Part shown: positions 15,347 to 21,892 of the stretch, piece after piece
How the letters are laid out: every line of letters starts with the position of its first letter
How positions within the stretch are numbered: position 1 is the first letter of the stretch
Assembly (NCBI GenBank): GCA_937894465.1
Contig: CALCRE010000210.1
Coordinates: 1 to 21,892 of the forward strand
Reading direction: 5' to 3'
From: an uncultured Clostridia bacterium
GTDB lineage: Bacteria; Bacillota; Clostridia; JAAYHZ01
DNA: 21,892 bases
Program-made: the position numbers and the translations under genes
The notes under the pieces: model-generated
Database searches by the model: none
What the model saw: the letters and a program-made list of their open reading frames with translations, nothing else
What the model was told of the DNA's origin: nothing

Positions 15347-17890
15347 TTATTCACCATATGCGAACCCCACACTAATGTTTTCTACTTGCCATGCTTGACC
15401 GTTCCAAAAGACATCCACATACCAAGCAGTGTTCTCATGAGGATTGATCAAATATCGAATACGAAGGAGCTGCCCGTCGTCTGTGTCAATCACTGATATG
15501 TTAATACACATATATTCGTAATTAAGGGTTTTTGACGGGATATCTTTAATTGTTGTATCTTCTACATAGTTTTGCGGCATTTCAACAAGCTTGTTGTCTT
15601 CCAATCGTAAGATATATAAATCCTTGGCACCATAGTTACTCCCGAAAATTGCCGGTGCAAAAACAATTTCGCTTTTTCCATCTCGATCAAAGTCTCCTGT
15701 TGTCAATAAATAAGGAGACGCCCAAGAGACATCGGAGTTGTGGCCGATGGATTTTGTCACGAGTGTTCCATCCTCGAAGTAAACGGTGAGTGTAGCTTTC
15801 GTGCTGTCGTATTTTATGCTGATAAGATCTGTTGAATCATCTCCGTCAAGATTCGCTTCACGGGTGAGTGCTGTATTGGCCGTTACTTCGCCTATGTCAA
15901 AGCCTGTAATGTTACCATGGCTATCATAGATAAAGAAAAGCTCGGCTTCTAAAGTATCCAAGTTATACAAATAGCATTGTGCCCCCGGTTGCTCTTTTGC
16001 ATATAGCACCGGATTCCAGTTCACTTTGAGGGAGTCTCCTTCTTGTATGAAGTAAATGAAATCACCACAATAAAAGCTACTTGGTGACAAATTATCATTA
16101 TTATTCGCCCCGATAAATGATGTTAGCCGATCAATTAATATAGTCTTGCTGTCGGAAGAAACTGTCACCTTCTCGTAATCCGAATCATAGGAAATAGAGA
16201 TTTGTTCGCCTAGACGATTGACTAAATCATTGATGTCTATATAGTAAGGTTCGATTTGATTGTTATCGACTCGAAATACATAAAGTTCAGAAACCGCTAC
16301 ACCTGTTCCGCTACCGGTGTGGCAGTTGACATAAATCTTGCTTCCGTCGCTGCTTATGCTAAGATCAGGTGATAGCATTGTATTAGTCATGTACCGATAA
16401 GGGAATAAGTAAACGTTTTGCTCTAGACCGATATCTAAAATAAGGCCGCAACCGGGTTGATAATCGGTATTGTAATACCCATACAGATAAATGTTTTGCT
16501 CCGGGATGGAATCCAGAAATAATATGGCATGATCTTGAATTACTTCTGCTTGTTGAATGTCGATGGCTCTTTCGCCTTTTCTGGCATCCGGTATCGTCAA
16601 TGCTGCCACTTTATCTTTGAAAGTATTTACAAAGTCTTCGGGAACGTCCGTGAATATTTTTCCGTCTTCGTATCTATCCTGTGTTTTTAAAGCAAGAAGA
16701 TCATTTGCCGAACCGGATCCTTTTTGTACATCATCAAGTTTGTTTGTTGTTTGCTCTGTCACTTGCCGTACAATTGTTTGATTTGCAGGATCTGAGCCTA
16801 TTTCCCCATCATCATAGTTGTTAATCTCAGTATGCTCTTTTGTCTGTTGAGTTGTTTCTTGAACACCTGAAACACCTAATGTGGCGGCACAGCCTACAAG
16901 TAAAAGCGTTAAAATCAGCATTAGAGCAACCCCTCCTACGGATTTCCTTTTGAATTTCATGATGCTCAGTAACCTTTCTTTTAATTTCTTTTTATCTTCG
17001 CATAGAGTTGTGGCAAGAACACACTTATAGTTTTTATTTATCGCAGCAAGAGAAATGAGTGTGTTCCCATAAAAGTGTTTTTCATCTTCCGACATGTTCC
17101 TTATAACCGCTTCGTCACAGGAGAGTTCACATGCTTGCTCTATTTCTTTTCGAATCCATATCATGAAAGGATTAAACCAATGAAGCGATGTCACCATGAC
17201 AACCAGCCATTTATACAATATGTCTTTTCTTCTGTAATGAATCAACTCGTGAGAAAGGATAACTTTGAGCTCTTTTTCCTTTCCATTGTGAACATAGGCG
17301 AAGTGAGGCAGGACAATTACCGGGTGTAAAACACCGATTAACATTGGTGTCGTTGTGTAGCTGCTGTAAAATAACCGGACTCTCTTATCTTTGATGAGCC
17401 GGTTGAAACGATCAAGATCATCGCCGTGAGGTATTGTGAAGGATTGCCTTATATATCTCGAAAAGATTGCATAGGAAATGAAAAACCAACCGAAGTATAT
17501 AGCAGTACCTGCTAACCACAGCCATATAAGGTTGTCTTGAATAATGCTTCTGAGGGACCGCTGAGGTTTCATAGGCACCTTGGTACTGTCGGTTGTATTG
17601 TTTGGCTGTTGTGATGAAAACACAGGTACTTGTTGTGTTGTGACGAGTATTTCCATAACCTTGCCCGGATTTTCTATTGTGGGACTGACAGTTTGCTCAG
17701 GCGGAGCATCCATCATATTAACCGGTGCACTGTAAGGTACAATCAATCGCAACAAGACAAGAATCCATATGTAATAGGAAAAGACCTTGGATACCTTGTT
17801 TTTCAGTAGTGGTTTTAAAATAAACAAAATCAATGCCAATATGGAACCGGACGCTGAAAGAGACAGAATTGTGATAAGGAAATTATTCAT
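15347..17890 (-). CDS. BlaR1/MecR1-like M56 membrane metalloprotease with a non-penicillin-binding sensor
   Basis: About 847 residues from ATG 17890. The N-terminal part has membrane helices (about 5-25, 36-55, 120-145 and 230-245) around the zinc protease motif HELIH (residues 214-218) and the downstream ELSCDEAV (Glu255 as third ligand). A last helix (about 318-335, ending VGCAA) leads to a long extracellular domain. That domain is not a penicillin-binding sensor: no SxxK/KTG set is seen. It carries FG-GAP-like calcium repeats (NLDGDDSTDL near 682 and TGDFDRDGKSEI near 733). BlaR1 relatives cleave the BlaI repressor after sensing a signal, and the signal here is unknown. ATG 17890 has AGGTG upstream and overlaps the blaI stop by 8 nt, so I prefer it to ATG 17905. 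Confidence 0.85.
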   Translation of the reverse strand: MNNFLITILSLSASGSILALILFILKPLLKNKVSKVFSYYIWILVLLRLIVPYSAPVNMMDAPPEQTVSPTIENPGKVMEILVTTQQVPVFSSQQPNNTTDSTKVPMKPQRSLRSIIQDNLIWLWLAGTAIYFGWFFISYAIFSRYIRQSFTIPHGDDLDRFNRLIKDKRVRLFYSSYTTTPMLIGVLHPVIVLPHFAYVHNGKEKELKVILSHELIHYRRKDILYKWLVVMVTSLHWFNPFMIWIRKEIEQACELSCDEAVIRNMSEDEKHFYGNTLISLAAINKNYKCVLATTLCEDKKKLKERLLSIMKFKRKSVGGVALMLILTLLLVGCAATLGVSGVQETTQQTKEHTEINNYDDGEIGSDPANQTIVRQVTEQTTNKLDDVQKGSGSANDLLALKTQDRYEDGKIFTDVPEDFVNTFKDKVAALTIPDARKGERAIDIQQAEVIQDHAILFLDSIPEQNIYLYGYYNTDYQPGCGLILDIGLEQNVYLFPYRYMTNTMLSPDLSISSDGSKIYVNCHTGSGTGVAVSELYVFRVDNNQIEPYYIDINDLVNRLGEQISISYDSDYEKVTVSSDSKTILIDRLTSFIGANNNDNLSPSSFYCGDFIYFIQEGDSLKVNWNPVLYAKEQPGAQCYLYNLDTLEAELFFIYDSHGNITGFDIGEVTANTALTREANLDGDDSTDLISIKYDSTKATLTVYFEDGTLVTKSIGHNSDVSWASPYLLTTGDFDRDGKSEIVFAPAIFGSNYGAKDLYILRLEDNKLVEMPQNYVEDTTIKDIPSKTLNYEYMCINISVIDTDDGQLLRIRYLINPHENTAWYVDVFWNGQAWQVENISVGFAYGE

Positions 17891-18260
17891 TTTTTTCACC
17901 TGCATTGAACATGGCAGAGAGTTCTTTTATGTCTTTTTCATCTAGTTGCTCGTTCGAAACCAAAGTCGCTACAAGGTTTTTCGCACTACCTGAAAAAATC
18001 TTGTTTATAAATGTATGGGTAGACCATTGAATGTATTCATCCCGTGTTACCACTGGGCTGTATACACCGCGTTTCTCCAACCTGACAATGCCCTTGTCAA
18101 GAAGTCTTCGAAGAAGAGTTTTTATGGTGGAATCTTCCCATCCGCAACGGTCAGATAGTATTTTACGAATATCAATGAGGGACATTGCATCTGCTTTTTC
18201 CCAAAGTACGCGCATCACTTCAAGTTCCGCATCTTGTATTTTACCGGCAAGATCATTCAT
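17883..18260 (-). CDS. BlaI/MecI-family transcriptional repressor
   Basis: A 125-residue dimeric winged-helix repressor. It has the family's opening (LAGKIQDAELEVMRVLWEKA), the recognition region around WEDSTIKTLLRRLLDKGIV (about 41-59) and the wing RLEKRGVYSPVVTRDEY. The C-terminal helices (about 80-120) would dimerise and include the site cut by the partner protease. It is translationally coupled to the blaR1-like gene (8-nt overlap). AAGGAG lies 7 nt before the ATG. The promoter overlaps an inverted repeat, which fits autoregulation that is relieved by proteolysis. No beta-lactamase gene is present, so the regulated target is unknown and may simply be this operon plus distant genes. Confidence 0.93.
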   Translation of the reverse strand: MNDLAGKIQDAELEVMRVLWEKADAMSLIDIRKILSDRCGWEDSTIKTLLRRLLDKGIVRLEKRGVYSPVVTRDEYIQWSTHTFINKIFSGSAKNLVATLVSNEQLDEKDIKELSAMFNAGEKNE

Positions 18261-18273
18261 TTGCTTCTCCTTA

Positions 18274-18308
18274 AAAGTTTACCAGTGTAATCTACTGAAA
18301 GTTTACAC
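18274..18308 (-). promoter_or_regulatory. Candidate BlaI operator
   Basis: A perfect inverted repeat, GTGTAA...TTACAC with a 12-nt spacer (outer limits 18285-18308), overlaps a 9-nt direct repeat, AAAGTTTAC, at 18274-18282 and 18298-18306. The TGTA/TACA core fits MecI/BlaI boxes. It covers the -10 element and the region before the ribosome site. Confidence 0.55.
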
Positions 18309-18328
18309 GAATAGACTTTGAGTGTCAA
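18300..18328 (-). promoter_or_regulatory. Sigma-A promoter of the blaI-blaR1-like operon
   Basis: On the minus strand, a consensus TTGACA (18328 down to 18323) and TAAACT (18305 down to 18300) are spaced by 17 nt. The -10 lies inside the candidate operator. Confidence 0.8.
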
Positions 18329-18558
18329 GATTAATCTTAGGAAAAAGGTAATGTTTAGGAGAACATAACCGATCATGTGGGAGCTATTTGATGAAATGCT
18401 GCATGTGGTACAGATATCATCGGGCGAAGATCTTCTATAACAAAACGGTATAGAGATTTAATTCTTCATAATTTGTAATGTATCATCCGGTTAAGGTGTT
18501 GTTCTTTGTAGATACATAAACTTTATAAGTTGTAGCTAACAGAAGCGCACCAACGAAC
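18329..18558. other. Intergenic DNA without a supported feature
   Basis: This is part of the 357-bp gap between the divergent blaI-like and AAA ATPase genes. Beyond the two promoters that flank it I see nothing convincing. A 21-codon frame at 18375-18440 has only a distant ribosome-like site and no recognisable content. Confidence 0.5.
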
Positions 18559-18587
18559 TTGAGTTTAGGGTACAACTTCGATATAAT
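18559..18587 (+). promoter_or_regulatory. Sigma-A promoter of the AAA ATPase gene
   Basis: TTGAGT (18559-18564) and a consensus TATAAT (18582-18587) are spaced by exactly 17 nt. The gene starts 30 nt downstream, with AGGAG at 18605-18609. Confidence 0.85.
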
Positions 18588-18617
18588 GATATTAAGTTTT
18601 TAAAAGGAGTTTTATTT

Positions 18618-19832
18618 ATGATAAATCGAGAGCTATATATGAGCCGTATACGACCTTTTATCGGAAATGATCTTATTAAAGTTTTAACCGGTTTCCGACG
18701 TAGCGGAAAGTCGGTCATGTTGGATTTGATTAAACAAGAACTGGTCGCATCCGGTGTAAAGGAGGATCAGCTTATTTCGATCAATTTTGAGAATATGAGC
18801 AACGCTCATCTTTGTTATGCCGAGGCACTACACAAAGAGGTTATTCAGAGGGTAAAAAGTATTTCCGGAAAGACATATCTTTTTTTTGATGAGATTCAGG
18901 AAGTTGATGGTTGGGAAAAATGTATCAATTCATTTCGAATCGAATTTGACAGTGACATCTATATCACTGGTTCAAATGCCAAACTGCTATCAGGTGAGTT
19001 GGCTACATACCTCGCGGGCAGATATGTAGAGTTTGTGATTTTTCCCTTCTCCTTTAGAGAGTTTTCACAGCTGTATCACATGGTTTTTCCTGATACTGAT
19101 TCAAGAACGATGTTTTCCCTATATTTAACTTGCGGAGGGATGCCGTATTTACGAAACCTCCGATATGCAGAACAACCGAGCCGCCTGTACTTGGAAGACC
19201 TTTACAACTCCGTTGTTCTTAAAGACATCGTAAAACGTAACAACATTCGGAATGTTGATTTGTTGGAGCGTATCATTGCATATATAACAGCAAATGTCGG
19301 GACTGTTTTCTCCGCGACGGCAATTTCAAAATACCTCAAAAGCGAAGGGCGCATTGTTGCACCGGATACAATTCTTAACTACATTAAAGCTTGCGAGGAT
19401 GCTTTTCTTTTCTACTGTGTCCGTAGACAGGATTTAAAGGGAAAGAAGATTCTAGCTGTCAATGAAAAATACTACATTGTTGATCAAGGCATTAGAGAGG
19501 CGGTTTTCGGCGGCAATATGAAGAATATAAATCTCATTTTTGAGAACATTGTATATATGGAACTCTTACGGCGCGGATATAAGGTTACAGTTGGAAAAGC
19601 CGGAGAGAAGGAGATCGACTTTATCGCTGAAAATCAAAATCAAAAGCTCTATGTTCAAGTGGCGTATCTGCTTGCATCAGAGGAGACAATCCAACGAGAA
19701 TTTGGAGTATATAATGAGATCAAGGATAATTTCCCCAAGTATGTTGTATCATATGATGATTTCGATATGAGTCGGAACGGTATAAAACACATGCATATAC
19801 GTGAGTTTTTGTTGTCTGAACAATGGAATTGA
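18618..19832 (+). CDS. AAA_14/DUF4143 ATPase
   Basis: A 404-residue cytosolic ATPase of the AAA_14 plus DUF4143 type, common in Clostridia but without a settled function. Walker A is GFRRSGKS (25-32), Walker B is YLFFDEIQ (87-94), sensor 1 is ITGSN (116-120) and the arginine segment is YLAGRY (131-136). A winged-helix-like linker (about 215-260, IIAYITANVGTVFSATAISK) precedes the DUF4143 region, which keeps a PD-(D/E)XK-like arrangement: Glu309, Asp334 in KEIDF, and Gln347 in YVQV. AGGAG lies 8 nt before the ATG, beneath a strong promoter. It converges with the RloB-like gene, with 36 bp between the stops. The pairing with a defence-like operon is suggestive only. Confidence 0.88.
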   Translation: MINRELYMSRIRPFIGNDLIKVLTGFRRSGKSVMLDLIKQELVASGVKEDQLISINFENMSNAHLCYAEALHKEVIQRVKSISGKTYLFFDEIQEVDGWEKCINSFRIEFDSDIYITGSNAKLLSGELATYLAGRYVEFVIFPFSFREFSQLYHMVFPDTDSRTMFSLYLTCGGMPYLRNLRYAEQPSRLYLEDLYNSVVLKDIVKRNNIRNVDLLERIIAYITANVGTVFSATAISKYLKSEGRIVAPDTILNYIKACEDAFLFYCVRRQDLKGKKILAVNEKYYIVDQGIREAVFGGNMKNINLIFENIVYMELLRRGYKVTVGKAGEKEIDFIAENQNQKLYVQVAYLLASEETIQREFGVYNEIKDNFPKYVVSYDDFDMSRNGIKHMHIREFLLSEQWN

Positions 19833-19868
19833 GTATCTTAGAACAATTTCGTGAGCTAGTCCGGATTG

Positions 19869-20540
19869 CTACAGGTATTCCCACAAGAAGGCGATCAGCT
19901 CGTGCATTCTGGTTGCCGGAGCCATCTTTGAAGGGGGAGTGCCTTCTTTGTAGTTGTCATACAATGTTTTTGCACGAGATACGGCAATGTGTGTTCTATC
20001 CTTGAGGATGTCATATATGCCCTCCATATTCTTTTTGTACGGAAAGTACTCCCTTAATATTTTTCTATACCGCGCTCTTCCTATATGAGAAAATAAAGGG
20101 CGAAAGTGTAACAGAAACCATAGTTCAATACATTCATTGGACCATGCCACATGGTATTCTTGTTTTGAAACCCTGTCTTGGACACTGTATTGTGTATTGT
20201 CAAAATCGTCATCGGTAAAATCATCCTTATCATACAATAACCAGACCACTTGACACATGGGAAAATCCGATCGGACCTTTTTTCTTGCATAGTATAGCAG
20301 ACTTCTTGCACCTCGCCCCGTCCCGACCACAATTATTCGATCTTTTGTTGTATAATCCTTGTACTTTTGATTGATTTTGTTTGTAAAGCCTTGAATGTAA
20401 AGAGGTTCTGTCTTGATTCCTTCACAGAAAATCGCCGTATAAGGTGGTAGCGGTTGAAGCACTTCGATTTGTTTTCTTTTTCTTTCCATGACGGATTCTA
20501 TTTTTTCTTTTGTCGTTGCCTTCAAGGGCTGATCACTCAT
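19869..20540 (-). CDS. rloB: RloB-like (AbiLii-like) Toprim-type protein
   Basis: A 223-residue RloB-family protein. RloB is found with RloA-type ATPases in restriction-linked and abortive-infection loci (AbiL), where the pair is thought to act like an OLD-type nuclease split in two. Toprim-like acidic positions are present: Glu40 in FCEGIKTEPLYIQGF, and Asp104 and Asp106 in VVWLLYDKDDF. The family hallmark SNECIELWFLLHF (134-146) and the C-terminal TRMHELIAFL (210-219) follow. Length is normal for the family and the active residues look intact. It is translationally coupled to the upstream RloA-like gene through an ATGA overlap (20537-20540), so both are expressed together. Direct biochemical function is not established from sequence. 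Confidence 0.85.
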   Translation of the reverse strand: MSDQPLKATTKEKIESVMERKRKQIEVLQPLPPYTAIFCEGIKTEPLYIQGFTNKINQKYKDYTTKDRIIVVGTGRGARSLLYYARKKVRSDFPMCQVVWLLYDKDDFTDDDFDNTQYSVQDRVSKQEYHVAWSNECIELWFLLHFRPLFSHIGRARYRKILREYFPYKKNMEGIYDILKDRTHIAVSRAKTLYDNYKEGTPPSKMAPATRMHELIAFLWEYL

Positions 20541-21460
20541 GGATTTTCCCCCTGTTTCGGATCGGGATCTGCACCGTATCTCCCCTCCGAATACCTTTTT
20601 GCATAATTTTCTTCAAGCACTTTTGTATTGGAGTCTTTCTTGAATTCAACAAGAGAATACAATTTGGATTGGTTTTTCTTATTAAGAGCCGAAAACCAGA
20701 TTTCATCTCTTCGCAAAATTGTTGAATTCATAATACTTGTGTCATCTGTTGAGAAAATCAATTGAGCTTTGTTCTTATTCACATTCGAATTTTTGAACAA
20801 TCCGATTATATTCATAAATGATTCCGTTGAAAACTGTGTATCAATATTTTGTACGATCACGAGATTTCCGTTATGCAAACTACCTAACAACATTTCTTCA
20901 ATTATTTCATCCGGCTTTAGGATTTGACATTTTGAAAACCATGTGAATATGTCTTGAATGATTCTGTTTTCATCGTACTCCTTTAAATAGGTCAGCAATG
21001 GTATTGTGGAATTGGTATGAAAGTCTTTTATTGCACTTAGTTGGTTGCTCATATAAACATCTTTTCCATTCCGTTCGAATATGATGGAATATTCACGGGT
21101 TACAAGATCTTTGAAATATAGGTTCTCCTCTTGAATCATAGAATTCAACACATGTAGTTGATAACGAAACTCCCTTTGGTCAATGCGAAAGAGGATGTCA
21201 AAAGTTCCGGTGGTTTTCTCTGAGATATGACCATTTGTTTCACACAGAAGCACTTTTTGAATAAGGTGAGTAAAGGCTTCTATAATATCCTGCTTACCGG
21301 CTTTTGGTCCGTATATGGCAATAACGGGCAGAAAGGATTCACCGTCATACGGATCTATGATCAGGCTTTTCTCATGCTCTTGCAGATCTTCTGCAAATAG
21401 ATCTAACAAAGCTTGCTTTTTGAATGATTTAAAGTTTTCAAACGTTATTTGGCACAGCAT
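20537..21460 (-). CDS. RloA-like (AbiLi-like) AAA/ABC-type protein with degenerate ATPase motifs
   Basis: About 307 residues from ATG 21460, shorter than the roughly 400 I expect for RloA/AbiLi proteins. The family frame is clear: ITFENFKSF at the start, TFDILFRIDQREFRYQL, then IFER, and QLIFSTDDTSI...LRRDEIWF, LYSLVEFK and EGRYGA near the end. The nucleotide site is not. The P-loop reads GPKAGKQ (21290-21310) instead of GPNxSGKS: one residue is missing and Ser/Thr is replaced. The Walker B DE pair is Gln-Asn in VIVQNID. The switch His is Asp in STDD, and the SxG signature segment appears deleted. The frame has no stops. ATG 21460 is preferred because GGAG lies 8 nt upstream and the promoter's expected transcript start is downstream of the longer TTG start at 21508. 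ATGA overlap with the RloB-like gene. Confidence 0.75.
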   Translation of the reverse strand: MLCQITFENFKSFKKQALLDLFAEDLQEHEKSLIIDPYDGESFLPVIAIYGPKAGKQDIIEAFTHLIQKVLLCETNGHISEKTTGTFDILFRIDQREFRYQLHVLNSMIQEENLYFKDLVTREYSIIFERNGKDVYMSNQLSAIKDFHTNSTIPLLTYLKEYDENRIIQDIFTWFSKCQILKPDEIIEEMLLGSLHNGNLVIVQNIDTQFSTESFMNIIGLFKNSNVNKNKAQLIFSTDDTSIMNSTILRRDEIWFSALNKKNQSKLYSLVEFKKDSNTKVLEENYAKRYSEGRYGADPDPKQGENP

Positions 21461-21510
21461 ATCATCAACTCCGTCTTTATCTGCTCCTTTAGTATTCATC
21501 CGTTTCAACT

Positions 21511-21539
21511 ATTTTAGTATGGTTATACCTTTAAATCAA
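21511..21539 (-). promoter_or_regulatory. Sigma-A-type promoter of the RloA-RloB-like operon
   Basis: On the minus strand, TTGATT (21539 down to 21534) and TAAAAT (21516 down to 21511) are spaced by 17 nt. Transcription would begin near 21504, which supports translation from ATG 21460. Confidence 0.65.
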
Positions 21540-21568
21540 ATATAATATCAGTCATTGATCTTTTCATA

Positions 21569-21577
21569 TGGTATACT
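21569..21577 (+). promoter_or_regulatory. Candidate extended -10 promoter of the sialidase-like gene
   Basis: TGG-TATACT (21569-21577) fits an extended -10. No good -35 is seen. The gene starts 38 nt downstream with GGAGG at 21604-21608. It lies within 60 bp of the divergent RloA promoter. Confidence 0.45.
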
Positions 21578-21615
21578 TGTTAGGAAAACACAATCCATTT
21601 TTTGGAGGTTTTGAT

Positions 21616-21892
21616 ATGGTACAGATTATTACCGTTGCCAAAAGCACAAAGGATTTTACGCGGAAAAGCGAAGGAGATGTCATTGAACTTACTCACGGCC
21701 GCTTATTCTTAGCTTACATGGAGTTTTCCGGGGATGGAAGTGACTATGCAACCACCCGGATTGTTAGGAAAATCTCTTCTGACCGTGGACTCACTTGGCA
21801 GGATCATCAAATACTTGCCCAAACGTTGCCGGGTGACGTGAATGTGTATTCACCTAATCTAATCCGTTCAAAGGACGGTGGCATATTTCTCT
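21616..21892 (+). CDS. Sialidase/BNR-repeat family protein (5' part only)
   Basis: The visible 92 residues begin MVQIITVAKS without a signal peptide and run off the right edge. An early Arg-containing strand (RKSEGDVIELTHGRLFLAYM) is followed by an Asp-box-like SSDRGLTW (near 49-56) and then NVYSPNLIRSKDGGIFL, which match the first blade of six-bladed sialidase or BNR-type beta propellers. Such intracellular or surface proteins can be exo-sialidases or unrelated glycoside hydrolases that share the fold, so the substrate is left open. GGAGG lies upstream of the ATG. It may belong to the sugar-use theme of 1787-14228, although it is separated by about 7 kb of unrelated genes. Confidence 0.75.
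   Translation, partial: MVQIITVAKSTKDFTRKSEGDVIELTHGRLFLAYMEFSGDGSDYATTRIVRKISSDRGLTWQDHQILAQTLPGDVNVYSPNLIRSKDGGIFL

Noticed and set aside
15178..15375. 65-codon plus-strand frame
   Set aside because: No start codon with a ribosome site, no family resemblance, and it overlaps the end of the blaR1-like gene in antisense.
18375..18440. 21-codon ORF between blaI and the AAA ATPase
   Set aside because: The ribosome-like AGGAG is about 15 nt away and the peptide has no recognisable features.
21461..21508. 16-residue N-terminal extension of the RloA-like protein from TTG 21508
   Set aside because: It lacks a ribosome site and the predicted transcript starts near 21504, inside it.
1..21892. tRNA, rRNA, CRISPR arrays, insertion sequences or transposases
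   Set aside because: I looked for tRNA-like cloverleaf cores, regularly spaced repeats and transposase motifs and saw none. A dedicated scan was not possible.

Overview
The window looks like a chromosomal segment of an AT-leaning, probably spore-forming member of the Firmicutes, most likely Clostridia. The evidence is strong AGGAGG-type ribosome binding sites, sigma-A-like promoters, a BlaI/BlaR1-type regulator pair, a CwlD-type germination amidase, and LplA/YtcQ-style sugar lipoproteins with very large secreted polysaccharide enzymes.

Layout. Bases 1-1648 are a scarred region. It holds the tail of an unknown gene, a DUF6933-like gene broken by a frameshift in an A8 run, a TPP riboswitch that stops at about position 677, an N-terminal scrap of a DUF6922-like protein, and an intact membrane-anchored metallophosphoesterase. 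Bases 1700-7725 are a single transcription unit for a 1955-residue secreted heparinase II/III-type polysaccharide lyase with carbohydrate-binding and Ig-like modules. Bases 7975-14320 hold an AraC-type regulator followed by a four-gene operon (PIG-L deacetylase, TIM-barrel glycosidase-like enzyme, sugar-binding lipoprotein, HpcH/HpaI aldolase) that ends at a clear terminator. Bases 14323-18328 (minus strand) carry cwlD and a blaI-blaR1-like pair with a promoter and operator. Bases 18559-19832 encode an AAA_14/DUF4143 ATPase. Bases 19869-21539 (minus) are a RloA-RloB (AbiL-like) two-gene operon. Bases 21569-21892 start a sialidase-like gene that is cut by the window edge.

How the genes work together. 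The lyase, deacetylase, glycosidase, binding protein and aldolase suggest capture and breakdown of an acidic polymer containing uronic acid and amino sugar. The lyase would cut it outside the cell, the lipoprotein would bind fragments, and the aldolase would act on a 2-keto-3-deoxy acid. The substrate is inferred, and the ABC permeases are not in the window.

The most unusual element is the RloA-like protein. Its reading frame is intact, but Walker A, Walker B, the signature region and the switch histidine all appear lost, while its RloB partner keeps its Toprim-like acidic motifs. It may be a pseudo-ATPase version of an abortive-infection system or a decaying one.
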